A stretch of 30,600 nucleotides of DNA. Origin: Byssochlamys sp. IMV 00236. Taxonomy: Eukaryota; Ascomycota; Eurotiomycetes; Eurotiales; Thermoascaceae. Below are positions 10,644 through 21,510 of the stretch, piece after piece; within the stretch, counting starts at the first letter, position 1; the number at the start of each line of letters is the position of its first letter. The notes below the pieces were generated by a model. It did no database searches. It was not told the origin of the DNA and worked only from the letters and a program-made list of their open reading frames with translations. The position numbers and the translations under genes were made by a program. The stretch is taken from NCBI GenBank assembly GCA_001931875.2, contig MSJH02000493.1:1-30600 (forward strand), written 5' to 3'.

Positions 10644-11433
10644 ATGTCAAACATGACAATAAACACTGAAGAAACAGAAGCCATTATACTAGAAGACAAG
10701 GTTGTCCACAAGAGGTTATTATTGTTACTATTGTGTGTATATTTAGTCCATTCACATTTTATTAGGTACATTACTGTATGGGATCGTACAACTCAATTCA
10801 AAGACGGACGCGTTATAAAATGGGATATTGTTGGACACGATACTTCTTATCCAACCTTTGTAGTCGTCTTTACCTTTGATACAACAAAGAAGACAACATG
10901 CATATTGAAAGAATACTGTCAAGGAACAAACGAGATGGTAACAAATAAAGTAATCTCAACACATATGTGTGTGTAATGACTCTTATTACAAAAGAAATAC
11001 ACTTGTGTAGCAGGCGCTTATGACAAAAGGAAGCATAAGAGGTAACATTATATTCTTTATCCTTTTTTTTTTTTTTTTTTTTTTTACGCTAATAATAATA
11101 ATAAAAAGTGCCTTAGAAGCAGCACAACATGAATTATCAGAAGAAGCTCATCTAAAGCAAGGTGAATGGATCAATTTACTGCCACCAAGTCAACCTGCAG
11201 ATGGTATCAGTGAATTAAAATGGGGTAAAAACCGATTTGTACCCTATATTTGTATAAACCCAATCCAAGATGATACACCCATGGATAGAGACTATGAAGA
11301 ACATATTGAAATCATCAGAGATATTCCCATAGATCAATTAAGAAAGTTTATTACAAGAGGAGAAATGATGTTACCTTCTGTACAAACATGTTGGATGGCT
11401 ATCGAATATTTAAAGGAAAACAATCTTTTATGA
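10644..11433 (+). CDS. Nudix hydrolase-like protein
   Basis: Predicted 204-residue protein from exons 10644-10714, 10766-10937, 10995-11041 and 11109-11433 (615 nt, GT-AG). Splicing gives an N-terminal sheet region (HKRYITVWDRTTQFKDGRVI), then VAGAYDKRKHKSALEAAQHE and LSEEAHLKQGEWI, which aligns with the Nudix box (GX5EX7REUXEEXGU). The catalytic Glu pair is present (HELSEEAHL), but the usual Arg is His and the late Gly is His. The family cleaves nucleoside diphosphates linked to another group; the substrate cannot be told. The third exon is only 47 nt and carries the start of the Nudix box. The first intron (51 nt) is in frame and stop-free, so retention would insert a hydrophobic Leu-rich segment. 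The ATG at 10644 is chosen because upstream codons in that frame look non-coding. It converges on the kanadaptin-like gene, with 104 bp between the stops. Confidence 0.82.
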
Positions 11434-11493
11434 TAGAATATCAGATGGCTTTGTGAATTTAACTAACTTTACTAGCTTCTCATTTTCCTATAA

Positions 11494-11524
11494 AAGTATT
11501 ATTATTATTATTATTATTATTATA
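11494..11524. repeat. (ATT)n microsatellite between convergent genes
   Basis: About nine ATT units lie in the 104-bp spacer between the stop codons of the Nudix and kanadaptin-like genes. Both 3' UTRs must use or cross this spacer. Confidence 0.8.
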
Positions 11525-11537
11525 GATTCAACCCCTT

Positions 11538-12721
11538 TTATTTTGTTACCTTTTTCAATTGAGCCAGTTCCTTTCTAAGACTAAACAATGACTTCTCACT
11601 CGAATTTTTATTCTTGTCTAATCTTTGCATATAACTGTCCAAATCCTCTTCTTCTTTATCTTTTTTCGCTTCTTCTTCCTTGGCCTTTTCATCAATCTTC
11701 TTTTCCAGCTGTTGAATCTGTAACATCACTTGTTTCTGCTTTGCTACTAATTCCTCATGTGTTTGTGCCTTTTCTTCCTTCTTTTTCTTTCTGGATGTCC
11801 TATCATAAAATTCTTCATCACTGTCATCACCATACATCATTTCTAGATCTTCTCGTCGTCGTTCTATATTTCACAAACAATCAAATTAAATTGGTGCACA
11901 TATATACATTTACATTGACTTACTTGCGTCTTCAAATGCCATCTTTTCTGCTTCTATATTCAATAAGCTAGCATCACCAGACTTTTCTTGTCCTTCGTCT
12001 TCTTCATCCTCGTCCTCTATTGCATCTTCTGCAAAACCCCTTTTTATATACATATGTAAATCAGTGTATCTACATGCATAGATATCCAGAAAAACTTACC
12101 ATGAAGCGCCTTCATCTTCTGGTTCAATACCAGCTTCTTCTTTAGCCTTTGCAATCCGCTGTTCGAGGGCAATTCTCCTTTTTTCCTCTAGCTCTGCCTC
12201 AGGATCATATGGCTTTTGTGATTCAAATATACAAATACGCGTACTTTCACCAAATCTGAGCTGATCTCCTGGTTTCAAAGGCATATATTCCCTTGGGTTT
12301 ATTCGCTTCTTATTGAGTATGGTTCCGTGTGCACTTTCGAGATCATAAATGAACGCGTCTCCGTCTTGATTGAATTGGATCACGGCATGATAACGAGATA
12401 TTGACTGATGTATCCATTAGTATACATGAAGAATATATATATATATATATATAAAGGAGAGAAAAGGAATTCTCTTACTTGATGTTCCATTTGAATGTCG
12501 CAAATCGGTAATCTTCCAATCGTAACAAATTCTTTCTTTGGTCCTTCAACAGTTTCTACACTCAATCCACCTTTAAGCATCTCAATCTTGTAGTCAAACA
12601 TGGCTTCTGAAGACCAAGAAGGCTTTTCATACTTTAAAGGAGGAGCTGAAGGTTGATTGCTAGTAGTTGGCTTGGGCTTTGCAGGTAAGCTTGGTACAGC
12701 GAATCCATCTTGGTCACTCAT
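11538..12721 (-). CDS. Kanadaptin-like FHA-domain protein (SLC4A1AP family)
   Basis: Predicted 329-residue protein from exons 12721-12479, 12404-12100, 12039-11924 and 11863-11538 (990 nt, GT-AG). The start (SAPPLKYEKPSWSSE, then FDYKIEMLKGG) matches kanadaptin. The FHA domain is complete: TIGRLPICDIQMEHQ, SISRYHAVIQF, YDLESAHGTILNKKRI and LRFGESTRICIF, with the Gly-Arg, Ser-Arg-x-His and His-Gly-Thr positions that bind phosphothreonine peptides. After it come an acidic stretch (DAIEDEDEEDEG), the REDLEMMYGDDSDEEFYDRT motif typical of the family, and a charged coiled coil to the C-terminus. Animal kanadaptin is nuclear and its function is poorly known. This form is much shorter than the animal protein. 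The first intron contains an (AT)n run. Confidence 0.88.
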
Positions 12722-12804
12722 TTTATATACAATATTAAAAAAAGAGAAAAATTTAAAATAAGCGAGCTACACTGACCATCAAAAAACAAGGCAAAAAACA
12801 AGGC

Positions 12805-12836
<32 letters not shown>

Positions 12837-13194
12837 AATAGAGAGAGAGAGAAAGGGATATTCGTATAGGTTATTATTCTTTATTATCCAATCTGTCATC
12901 TTTTATACATGGCCAGTAACGATCATTGCTGCACCCTTTTATGAATGACAGCTATGAATCATAAAAGAGCCACACTTCTTGTAATGAATCGGTTCAAGAT
13001 GTATTCATATCAAGAGATATCCTCTTTTTCTTTCTCTTTTTTTTTTTCTTGTCTTCTAATAACTTCATCATGCAGAGTTTTAAGAATAATAGACGCTTCT
13101 GTTATTTCTCCGCCGACGCATTGATCTTAAAAAGGACATTGCTTTTAAACCTCTTGTTTCCCTTTAAATATTTTGTTGCCCTCGATCTACTCCC
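12722..13194. promoter_or_regulatory. Divergent promoter region with (GAAA)n tract
   Basis: A 473-bp spacer between divergently transcribed genes (kanadaptin-like on minus, SH3/EH adaptor on plus). It holds a (GAAA)n repeat (about 12806-12838), a (GA)n run (about 12840-12852) and a pyrimidine-rich stretch (about 13021-13050) upstream of the plus-strand gene. No coding frame is supported. Confidence 0.6.
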
Positions 13195-15216
13195 ATGCCC
13201 TCGAAATTACGAATGATTGCGCTCTATGACTGCACAGCAGACGATGTAGGGGAACTTTCTTTCAAGGAAGGAGATATTTTAACTGACGTGACCAAATCCA
13301 ATGACGAGGGCTGGTATGAAGGAAGGCTTGAGAACAGTACAGAAAGGGGCCTTTTTCCTTATAATTTCGTAAAGCCATTACCCGAATCCTTTACAGCTGA
13401 TACCATAACAACAGACAACGTGTCGTCCGGTAGCGGAAAAATCACTGTATCTGATAGTGCATCAACAGCCTTTGACACGATATTATCTAATGTATATAGT
13501 AAAAAAGATGTCAAATCAGCAAAAAAGACACATGTTTCAGCAACAGATAAAGGCTTACCACAAGATTTACCTGAAAAGTCAACTAATTACAGCAATAAGC
13601 TTGGTAATGGCACCCATCGTATATTGCCAATGCCAGCTGACAAGACAAAGGATATACCAGGTCTCAAATTCTCAACACCTCCACCAACATTTGAAAAACT
13701 TTCCTACAAGAGTACAGAAAAACAAGAGTCACCAACGAGAGCTCGGTCCTATTCGACTTCTTTCTTAAAGAGCACATCGGATAATCACGGTCTGGACAGA
13801 ACCCTACGTCCTTCACAATGGGCGCCTGGGGGTAAAAGCGAGCTAGAGATAGCCCTCAGTCGACGCTCTCCAAGATCAACCGCCAATTTACGATCTGAAT
13901 TTCAAACAAAACATGGCGTATCAACAGGAACAGGCATTCAACTGGTCGGATTGGAGAACGCAAAGCTATCGACTGTATCTCGGGATACAGAAGAAGAAGA
14001 GGAAGACGAAGGCTTTCAACTGATCAAGCCATCTCAACTCCGTCAGAAACAACAAGTTCCCGGCCCTGTTTTGCCAAAACCAATTGTTCCAACGCAGTCA
14101 GCATCCTATGTCGCTAAATCATCTACGCCTAGTTGGAAAAAGACGGTAGATACCCCACAGCGACCGACAGAAAGTGTCGGTAAAAGTACAATTGGCACAC
14201 CTGAACCACTTGGAAATATACCTGCTCCAAGCAACCCTATGCCTCGCTTACCTTCCCGCCCTGTGTCTACTGCAAGCAGGAAATCGCGCAACAACAGTCA
14301 AATTTCATCAGCAAGCACACCGTCGGTATTGAATCAGCAGATGCCATCCCTTTCAAAGGAAGAGCGTCCAGAAAGTATACTCGAGAAAGCAAACCCACCG
14401 CCTATCTTGAAGCCAAAGCCAGTGTTGCCTCAACCTTGTCTTCCCCCACGGCCCAACAAGGCTCGTAGTGCATCCAATCCACCACTCTTGCAGCCTAAGC
14501 CGAATCTTACGCTATTGGAAAACTCATCTGGCCAGGACACAAAGGAGATAAACAATACTACACAAGCTACTTCGTTGAGTCCACCTACACCGCCTCGTGT
14601 AGGCGCAAAGCCTTCACCTGTTCTCTATCAACAGAAACTACAATCCTTCATTTCACAAAAGGCCATCTCGCCACCCTTTTCACCGCCGACAAAGCCAACC
14701 ACATTGACCCCACCTTCTCCACCACGTACAATGTTGAATGGTCAAAAAAATAGCACATCCAATCTAAAACCGTCAGCTTACCTGAATAGAGCACGATCAG
14801 TTACAAACCCTCCTTATTTTGGCCAAAAGCCTACTATGGACTGTAATTCGCCCAAATTGACTAGTATTCCAAAATCGAGCGTAGAAACCAAAGTCAATTC
14901 TACTGAACTCAAAAAGAAAGTAGCACCACCACCTCCCCCATCACGGCCACCAAAAAGCAAATTAGCATTCATAAGCGATGAGGCCAAGGCACGATACGAG
15001 GCGTTATTTGATGCGATTCATGATGATGGTTATGTTGATAGTCAAACAGTCTATAAAATTTGGATAAAGAGCAAGATCTCCAAGGACAAGTTAGCTCGTA
15101 TATGGAAAGAGAGCCATCCTGATCAAAAAGGACTATTAGACAGACATGCATTTGTATACGGTATGGGAAAGATTGATGAGATATTAAAGCAGCATCAGTT
15201 TGAACAGTCTGTATGA
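13195..15216 (+). CDS. SH3-, proline-rich and EH-domain adaptor protein
   Basis: Single-exon gene encoding 673 residues. Residues 1-64 form an SH3 domain (ALYDC, ELSFKEGDILTDV, GWYEGRL, GLFPYNFVKPL). Residues about 594-670 form an EH domain (ARYEALFDAI, DGYVDSQTVYKIW, KLARIWKESHPDQKGLLDRH). The long middle is disordered and rich in Pro and Ser/Thr, with PPRP, APPPPPSRPP and similar motifs that could bind SH3 domains, including its own. EH domains bind NPF peptides and SH3 domains bind PxxP motifs, so this is probably a scaffold at actin patches or sites of endocytosis. It has no introns, unlike its neighbours. Three R-A-R-S sites occur at residues 182-187, 422-427 and 532-537. The ortholog in yeast is unclear: the EH end resembles Irs4/Tax4, but those lack this SH3 start. 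Confidence 0.88.
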   Translation: MPSKLRMIALYDCTADDVGELSFKEGDILTDVTKSNDEGWYEGRLENSTERGLFPYNFVKPLPESFTADTITTDNVSSGSGKITVSDSASTAFDTILSNVYSKKDVKSAKKTHVSATDKGLPQDLPEKSTNYSNKLGNGTHRILPMPADKTKDIPGLKFSTPPPTFEKLSYKSTEKQESPTRARSYSTSFLKSTSDNHGLDRTLRPSQWAPGGKSELEIALSRRSPRSTANLRSEFQTKHGVSTGTGIQLVGLENAKLSTVSRDTEEEEEDEGFQLIKPSQLRQKQQVPGPVLPKPIVPTQSASYVAKSSTPSWKKTVDTPQRPTESVGKSTIGTPEPLGNIPAPSNPMPRLPSRPVSTASRKSRNNSQISSASTPSVLNQQMPSLSKEERPESILEKANPPPILKPKPVLPQPCLPPRPNKARSASNPPLLQPKPNLTLLENSSGQDTKEINNTTQATSLSPPTPPRVGAKPSPVLYQQKLQSFISQKAISPPFSPPTKPTTLTPPSPPRTMLNGQKNSTSNLKPSAYLNRARSVTNPPYFGQKPTMDCNSPKLTSIPKSSVETKVNSTELKKKVAPPPPPSRPPKSKLAFISDEAKARYEALFDAIHDDGYVDSQTVYKIWIKSKISKDKLARIWKESHPDQKGLLDRHAFVYGMGKIDEILKQHQFEQSV

Positions 15217-15295
15217 GTTTTTCCCTTAATCTATTCGTGTGTCCGATACCAGTAAATATATATAATAAAGATGTAACTAGTTTAACAAGTAAATA

Positions 15296-16426
15296 CAGCC
15301 ACACAAAATTGATTTTGATACAGTCTTAAAAGTAGCATAAAATTTAATGAAAAAATATCTACTCTTTCTAATCTTTCTTGAAACTTTATTAATCAAACTA
15401 AACATGTCAAGCCAAAATACATCAGATAACACCCAAAGCTCTTCCCAAAAGCGCGAAATTAAAAAGTACTGAGGAATCTTTTGGCTCGATAAAGTTGATT
15501 TTATCCTGTGTCGTATTTCTGATATAGTCCAGATGCCCAAGAGTACTATCCAAAAAGTTATTGATAGAATTCGTGAGACTGGATCTCCTCTCCTAAGAAA
15601 GGCACCTGGAGCTTCGAAAAAACTTAGCGAAAGAGCCCAAAGACACTTGGAAAGAATTATAAGAAGAAGTCCACTTGCGTCTTACGATTCTGTAAGATTC
15701 GAATTACAGTAAGCTGAGATTACAATCTTCCGACAAACAGTAATCAGTTACTTGCGGGAAATGGGCTTTAAATCATACTTTGCTGCACATAAGCCATCTC
15801 TTACAGAAGCAAACAAGAAGAGAAGACTCCGCTGGGTGGGGCCAAAGCTATTCGTAAAGTCGGCGAATGATACGAGGCTCGTCATGTTATGCCCACAACA
15901 AAATGGGGGCACGGAAGTGTTATGATATGGAACTGTTTTTGGGTAAGAGGCTTTGGGTCTTTGGTGATCGCTGATGGTCCTGAAAATCAGGACGTGTATA
16001 CATTGACATTTTGGCCAAGAACTTTCACCCTTGGTTCAAAAAACTGATAGATGGAGAAGAGAGGGATTTTATCTTCCAAGAAGATGGCGCAAGCTGCCAT
16101 ACTGGTGGTTATGCGAAATGGTGGAAAGAAACCCATCAAACAAGAGGTTTTGAATACTGGTCTGCCCAAAGCCCGGATTTAAACCCAATTGAGCATATTT
16201 GGTGGGCTCTTGAAAAACTTATCGAGGACAAAATGGCCGCCATTAACAACATCGATGATTTGAAGGAGGTCTTGAATGACCAATGGGAAAATATGAGCGT
16301 GGACCTTGCTCATCGCTTAGTTGCAAGTATGAGTGACCGATGCCAAGCGGTTATCGACGCCAAAGGCGGGCCAACAAAGTATTGAAATAAAATGAAAATA
16401 TATTATTATCCAATTTGGTGTAAGTG
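15296..16426 (+). mobile_element. Decayed Tc1/mariner transposon
   Basis: About 1.13 kb. The left end (15296-15311, CAGCCACACAAAATTG) and the reverse complement of the right end (16411-16426, CACTTACACCAAATTG) match at 12 of 16 positions. Both ends are flanked by TA (15294-15295 and 16427-16428), the target duplication expected for this superfamily. The interior is a degraded DDE transposase. The element lies between the adaptor gene and the Era gene. No intact copy is present in the window. Confidence 0.82.
15404..16385 (+). pseudogene. Broken Tc1-like DDE transposase
   Basis: Begins at ATG 15404. The N-terminal HTH region has in-frame stops (near 15470 and 15711). It includes MPKSTIQKVIDRIRETGSPL and RKAPGASKKLSERAQRHLER, followed by a second HTH-like stretch (RQTVISYLREMGFKS). 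The expected segment with the first catalytic Asp, after RRLRWVG, is missing; the text jumps to YEARHVMPTTKWGHGSVMIW. A small insertion near 16000 shifts the frame. The last 124 codons are intact (16011-16385), with FQEDGASCHTG and SPDLNPIEHIWW holding the second Asp and the Glu, about 35 residues apart. The protein cannot be active. Confidence 0.85.
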
Positions 16427-16543
16427 TACCATCATTCAAGGGGTTTATTAAAATGAATACGCATGCGTTGTTTTTGGAGGGGGGGGGGAATAAAGTAAAT
16501 GTATAGTTTTAATTACAAATAGTTTACAATATAAAGAAGAGCC

Positions 16544-18091
16544 CTAAATCAAACCAGCAATAGGAGTCTTTCTTACTTTGGCCTGTATATTTAGCTTCAC
16601 TGGCCTTCCAAATGCTCGACTGATCTTGTCCTTGGCATCTGCAATAACATTATTAATTATCTTGCCGTTTGATCCTACTACAATTTTCAATTGACTGTCT
16701 CTCTCAACATAGACATTCTGGTCAATCACCAATGTCTTGTTTAACTCGGTCCATCCAACGTTTTCCTGTTTAATCATATAGGGAATATAATGATGCAGAC
16801 GTTTAAAGAATTCTACTCTAATGATCTCCTCTACTCGCTTCAAATTGGGCATCTCTACTTTTTGTTCGGCTGGATATTCCCATGGCCTTGATAAAGACTT
16901 GCTAAAAAGTGTATTCTACATATACGTATTTCTTAATTACTTTGTTGTTTTTCTGTCTTTTATATACAACAAACCTTGAGTGTATCGACATCCTTCCCTT
17001 CTGTAGCTGAAGTATACACAACGTGTTGTATACTTCCGTACCCTCTTTCATATCTATTTTTGACATCCTCTAATACTTTTATGTCATGACCAACAAGATC
17101 CATCTAATCAACAAAGGGAGGTTAGAGGCAGATTGAAAAGTTATATGACTTACTTTATTAAAGACGAGTGTGGCAGGAATATGTATATCATGAAGTCGAG
17201 ACAGTAAGAACTGCTCTGTCTTGAGTGACTGTGTGTTGAGTGACCAGTTTGCGTCGACAACGATCATAACTAAAGATCTAGATTAATCGCACTTCTTTTT
17301 ATAAAAACTAGATCCTTTCATGTCACCGTACCATGATCTGCTTCATCCAAAGATCGCCATGAAGATGTAGCAAGTGTGCGATTCATTTGGGCATGATTAC
17401 GATCTGGTATAATTCCAGGAGTGTCCAAAAAGACAATTTGATGTTGACCTTCTGTCAGCACGGCCAACACTCTTTCTCGTGTTGTATGAGCCTTGGGTGA
17501 AACTCCAGAAACCTTTTCATACAAGTCAGCAACATCGTCATCAGAAAATAGTGTATGTTTTTACCTCTTCTCCAATAAGTTTATTCACTAGAGTCGATTT
17601 TCCAGCATTAGCAGCTCCAATGACTGCTACTCTAAGCATATGTGGATCAGCAGGTTGTACGATATTTGTTGGAATCTGAACGATGCGTTCTGAAATTCCT
17701 AATGATCAATCGAAATCAATAGTGTGCTGTGAGAATAACATTTTCTTTTGTGTACCTGCTGGCTTCTTTATCATAGCTACCTTTGCTGGTCGCTTCTTTG
17801 GCGTGTCGAGTGTTTTTTCTTTTCCAGTTGTATGTGTTGCATTGTAATTGACTACAGTAGAGGCTCCCTTGTTTCCCGGACTGTCTGATTTCCAGTCAAT
17901 TTGTTTCTTTTTGATCGGTTTTGCTGGTTGAGGTGAAGCAATAGGAATTCCCGCTCGGTGTTTAGCTCTGGTCATAATCGCATAACATCGATGCGCTTGT
18001 CCTGTATATTATGTCAGTTGAAAGAAATTGTTTGTTAAAAAAGTAGTATTTAGTTACTTGGAGTAAACAAGATCCTATTTGAAAACAGCAT
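16544..18091 (-). CDS. ERAL1: Mitochondrial Era-like GTPase (ERAL1 family)
   Basis: Predicted 403-residue protein from exons 18091-18058, 18001-17756, 17698-17565, 17512-17332, 17269-17154, 17103-16975 and 16915-16544 (1212 nt, GT-AG). The start is chosen because MLFSNRILFTPRQAHRCYAI is a good mitochondrial presequence and splices in frame to the conserved part. The GTPase motifs are all present: G1 GAANAGKS, G2 Thr in HTTRERV, G3 DTPG, G4 NKMD and G5 TSA. The C-terminal KH domain follows, with GSNGKIINNVIADAKDKISR and LNIQAKVRKTPIAGLI. Era proteins bind the 3' end of small-subunit rRNA and assist its assembly; the mitochondrial form acts on the mitoribosome. The N-terminal linker is Lys/Pro-rich. 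Its promoter is in the roughly 1-kb spacer shared with the divergent permease gene. Confidence 0.93.
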
Positions 18092-19078
18092 TCAGGCCAA
18101 GTATGGAAACAGTAGAAAGAAAGACACACAGCCAAATTGACAGGTGAAATATGTGACTTAAAAAAACAACAGTTACACAAGTCTGTGCCTTTTTCGTTTA
18201 TTATAAAATAGCTTTCATGCTCCTCTGCTTTTTCTTTTCTTTGTGAAGAACCCATCAAAGCCATACATTTCCAGAAAGAGACGTCGCGTTGGTTTGTCAC
18301 TTTTTCGTATAAATTGTATTATAAACTGTAAAAATAGGACTTTACTTTGTGAAAAGACTGTAGATGCCGTGAAGGAACTCGAATCTGAGCACAAAAAATT
18401 CTGAAGCAGTGTCGCTTCACTCCCCTTCCGGTTGGCAACTTGTCCTCTGTTGTCAACCCAAGTATCATGAAGCTTACTGAAGCAGAGGATAAAATTGATT
18501 TAAGCGAAATGGGAATTCTATACTCAATAAAAATAATTGATAAACAACACTCATGAAATAATTCTTTATGTTGTAATATTACTAAGAATAAAGCGTGGCT
18601 AGAAAGCTTATAACTACATCCTTAGTCTTTGTTTCGATAATATAGTCATTATTGACCAAAAGGGTTTTCAAAAAAGTGACCAAGCAAAGTCAGTTTAGTG
18701 ACGCTAAAGACTTGAGATCAAGAGTAAGTCCCTTGTACCAATCCTTTCAAACACCATCCAACACTCTTTGAAGACTTTTCAGAAGTGTTTAGAAGATAAA
18801 GCCCATTTAAATAAGTATCGCTTTTACTGGTATGCAATGAAAACACCGCAGATTGAGCTGTAAAAGATAACTCTAAACTCACTTGAAAAAGAGAGACAGA
18901 GAGAGTACAAAATTGGTATTCCTGGGTCACGAGTTTACTTTATTTGGTAAAAGCGTATCTTGTAGGACAGTGCATTACACTTATCACAGACTAAATCTAT
19001 AAAATGCTTATTCCACGCTTGAATCTGAATTTCATTTGTTTTTGCTCCTGCTTTTATTAATAAATACATTCTTTGATT
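18092..19078. promoter_or_regulatory. Divergent spacer between Era and permease genes
   Basis: About 1 kb with no supported gene. Frames on the minus strand at 17962-18300 and 18718-18930 show no motif and no conserved composition. One HGATAR site on the minus strand (TTATCA, 18981-18986) lies about 95 bp upstream of the permease start codon. A pyrimidine-rich stretch about 19019-19070 precedes that start. Confidence 0.45.
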
Positions 19079-21357
19079 ATGCCTCCCAAGCTAACTGCAG
19101 CCGAAATAGAAGCTAGAGATGCAGCAAGGTTAAATGAGCTGGGATATAAACAGGTATAGAAAGAGAATTTCAGATCGACCTTGATTATTTTGATTTACAC
19201 AAATAAATAATAGGAACTAAAAAGAGAATTAACAGTATGTATTAAGCTCAGGTACACGATTCAGTAGTAAACCATCGTAGTCACTAGGAAACTATGGTGT
19301 TGCATTAAGTGTTGTCTGTATTTCATCAGGGTTAACTAGCTTATATGAATATGGATTAACAACAGGAGGGCCCGTACGTATATTTTATTCACACGCACAT
19401 GATTGTTATAATGATCTCTGAATATAGGTAGTTATGGTATGGGGATGGGTTATAGTAGCATTCTTTACCATGGCAGTAGCTTTAGCTATGGCCGGTAAGA
19501 TCATGATAAAAGCAAGTTTGTTCTTCTTACAGTGTATTTTGTAGAAATTTCTTCCGCTTATCCTACTTCAGGAGGACTTTACTGGTGGGCAGCCAGATTA
19601 AGCACAAAAAAGTATGCACCGTTTGCATCATGGATGACCGGGTGGTTCAATCTTATTGGGCAGTTTGCTGTCACTGCGGGTATCAATTATGGCATAGCAT
19701 CTATGCTTGCTGCTGTCATCAGTGTAGGAACAAATGGAACTTGGGTTCCAACCGCTGGTGCAACAGTCGGACTTCACATCGCGATGTGTTTTACTCAAGG
19801 TATTGCAAACTCTTTGGGGCCAAAGGTAACATCCGCCATAAATGGTAAGTAGCTAACGAGAAATCAAATGGTTGTTATCCTTGCTTATCTATTGTACACA
19901 GCATTTAGCACATGGTGGCAAGTCATTGCACCTGCTGTTATCATGATCACAATGGCCGTCAAGGCACCAACACACCAGCCTGCAAGTTTCGTGTTTACAA
20001 AGTTTAATAACAACACTGGGTGGAGCAGTACAGCCTACGTAGCAGTTATAGGTATTCTACAGGCACAGTTTACCCTAACTGGCTATGATTCAAGCGCACA
20101 TATGTCTGAAGAAACAAAAAATGCAGAAGTTAGTGGACCTGTAGGCATGGTCATGGCTGTCCTTGGTAAGTCATGATGCTTTTTGATTTTTATCATATTG
20201 ACAATCATGCTTTCATTTCAGTAAGCTCTATCATGGGGTTTTGCTTTATAATAGCGTTTTTATTTTGCATTCAAGACTTGAACGCTACTATCAATTCAGA
20301 TACAGGTTTTCCTGTAATGCAAATTATGTTTGATTCGGTAGGAAACGCAGGCGCCATTTGCTTGATGGTGATGCTAATCATTGCCTGTTGGCAATGTGGT
20401 TTTGCCAGTGTTACAGCTAATTCCAGAATGATATACGCGTTTTCGCGTGACGGTGCTATTCCTGGTCATAAATATTGGCATAAAATTGACGTTAAAAGAC
20501 AGGTAATTTAGCAAGGTGCACGTTTGGGCAAATGCTAATATACATAAATAGACACCACTGAACGCAGTCTGGCTTTCGGTCATCGTTGCTTCTTTGCTTG
20601 GCTTACCTTCTCTTGGTAACAGTACAGCCTTTTCTGCCATCACTTCAGTAGCCACAATTGGCCTCTACATATCTTATGCAGTACCTATTTTCGCAAAATT
20701 ACTGAACCGTGGTCATTTTGTTAGGGGACCACTTCATCTAGGTCGATTTTCAGATATCATTGGCATGTAAGTGTAAAAGTATATAGATTAACTTACAATG
20801 ATTGACTCCCTTTTATAGTATTTCTATCTTTTGGATTTCACTCATTACCATCTTATTTGTGCTTCCTCCTAAATGTAAGCCTTAAAAAAAACGGAAATGA
20901 GTATAAAGCTTACATTTGTTTTGATCTAGATCCTGTTGATGCAGTCAATATGAATTGTACGGTTTGTTTCGCTCATGCGTGATAGCATAGCTAATTCTTT
21001 CTGATCTTTAGATGCATGTTTAGCTGTTGGTATGGTGCTGCTTGGCGCAGGAGGTAAGGAAAGCATACTCATTTGATACCTTTGGATAACATTCTAACAA
21101 GCACTACTCTAGGTCGATTTGCAATAGACGCTCGAAAATGGTTTACGGGACCCAAGATTAACCTACCGCAAGATAAGCTTGATAAAGTCAACCTTGAACA
21201 AGATAGGAAGGGCATCCGAGGCTTATCTTCTAATGATATCGAGACGGGTGACTCCAAGGAAGATTCAAGGATGTCATCAGAGAAGAGTGGTATTGAAAAA
21301 GAGCAAAAGAAAGAAGACAATGATATTAGAGTTGCAGAAATAGAAAAGATTGAATAA
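19079..21357 (+). CDS. APC-superfamily amino acid/GABA/choline-type permease
   Basis: Predicted 561-residue membrane protein from 12 exons: 19079-19153, 19214-19234, 19281-19373, 19428-19494, 19545-19844, 19902-20165, 20222-20502, 20552-20766, 20819-20874, 20930-20956, 21012-21053, 21113-21357 (1686 nt, all GT-AG). It has the family signatures after TM1: LTSLYEYGLTTGGP, MAEISSAYPTSGGLYWWAAR, TGYDSSAHMSEETKNA and SRDGAIPGHKYWHKI, and about 12 hydrophobic segments. Relatives such as yeast Uga4 and Hnm1 carry GABA, choline or polyamines at the plasma membrane or vacuole. The substrate cannot be assigned here. The C-terminal tail is long, charged and cytosolic. Two exons are very short (21 and 27 nt). 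The choice of acceptor at 19544 and donor at 20957 restores the conserved motifs. It converges on the acyltransferase gene with 153 bp between the stops. Confidence 0.92.
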
Positions 21358-21510
21358 TTCTGTTTATTTGTAGTCTCTTATGTATACATAATAAAATAAA
21401 TTCAACAACCAAGTTGTGCACAATTTATAATAGTATAAAGAAATATAATTAAATACATTAAAAAGTCTATTTACGTCTATCGTTTGTACAAAAGTTATTG
21501 CCATATGTTT

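Noticed and set aside
10394..10659. Minus-strand frames with long Lys runs
   Set aside because: Products of the 39-nt poly(T) tract.
11588..11971. 127-codon plus-strand frame
   Set aside because: Antisense to the coiled-coil exon and an intron of the kanadaptin-like gene.
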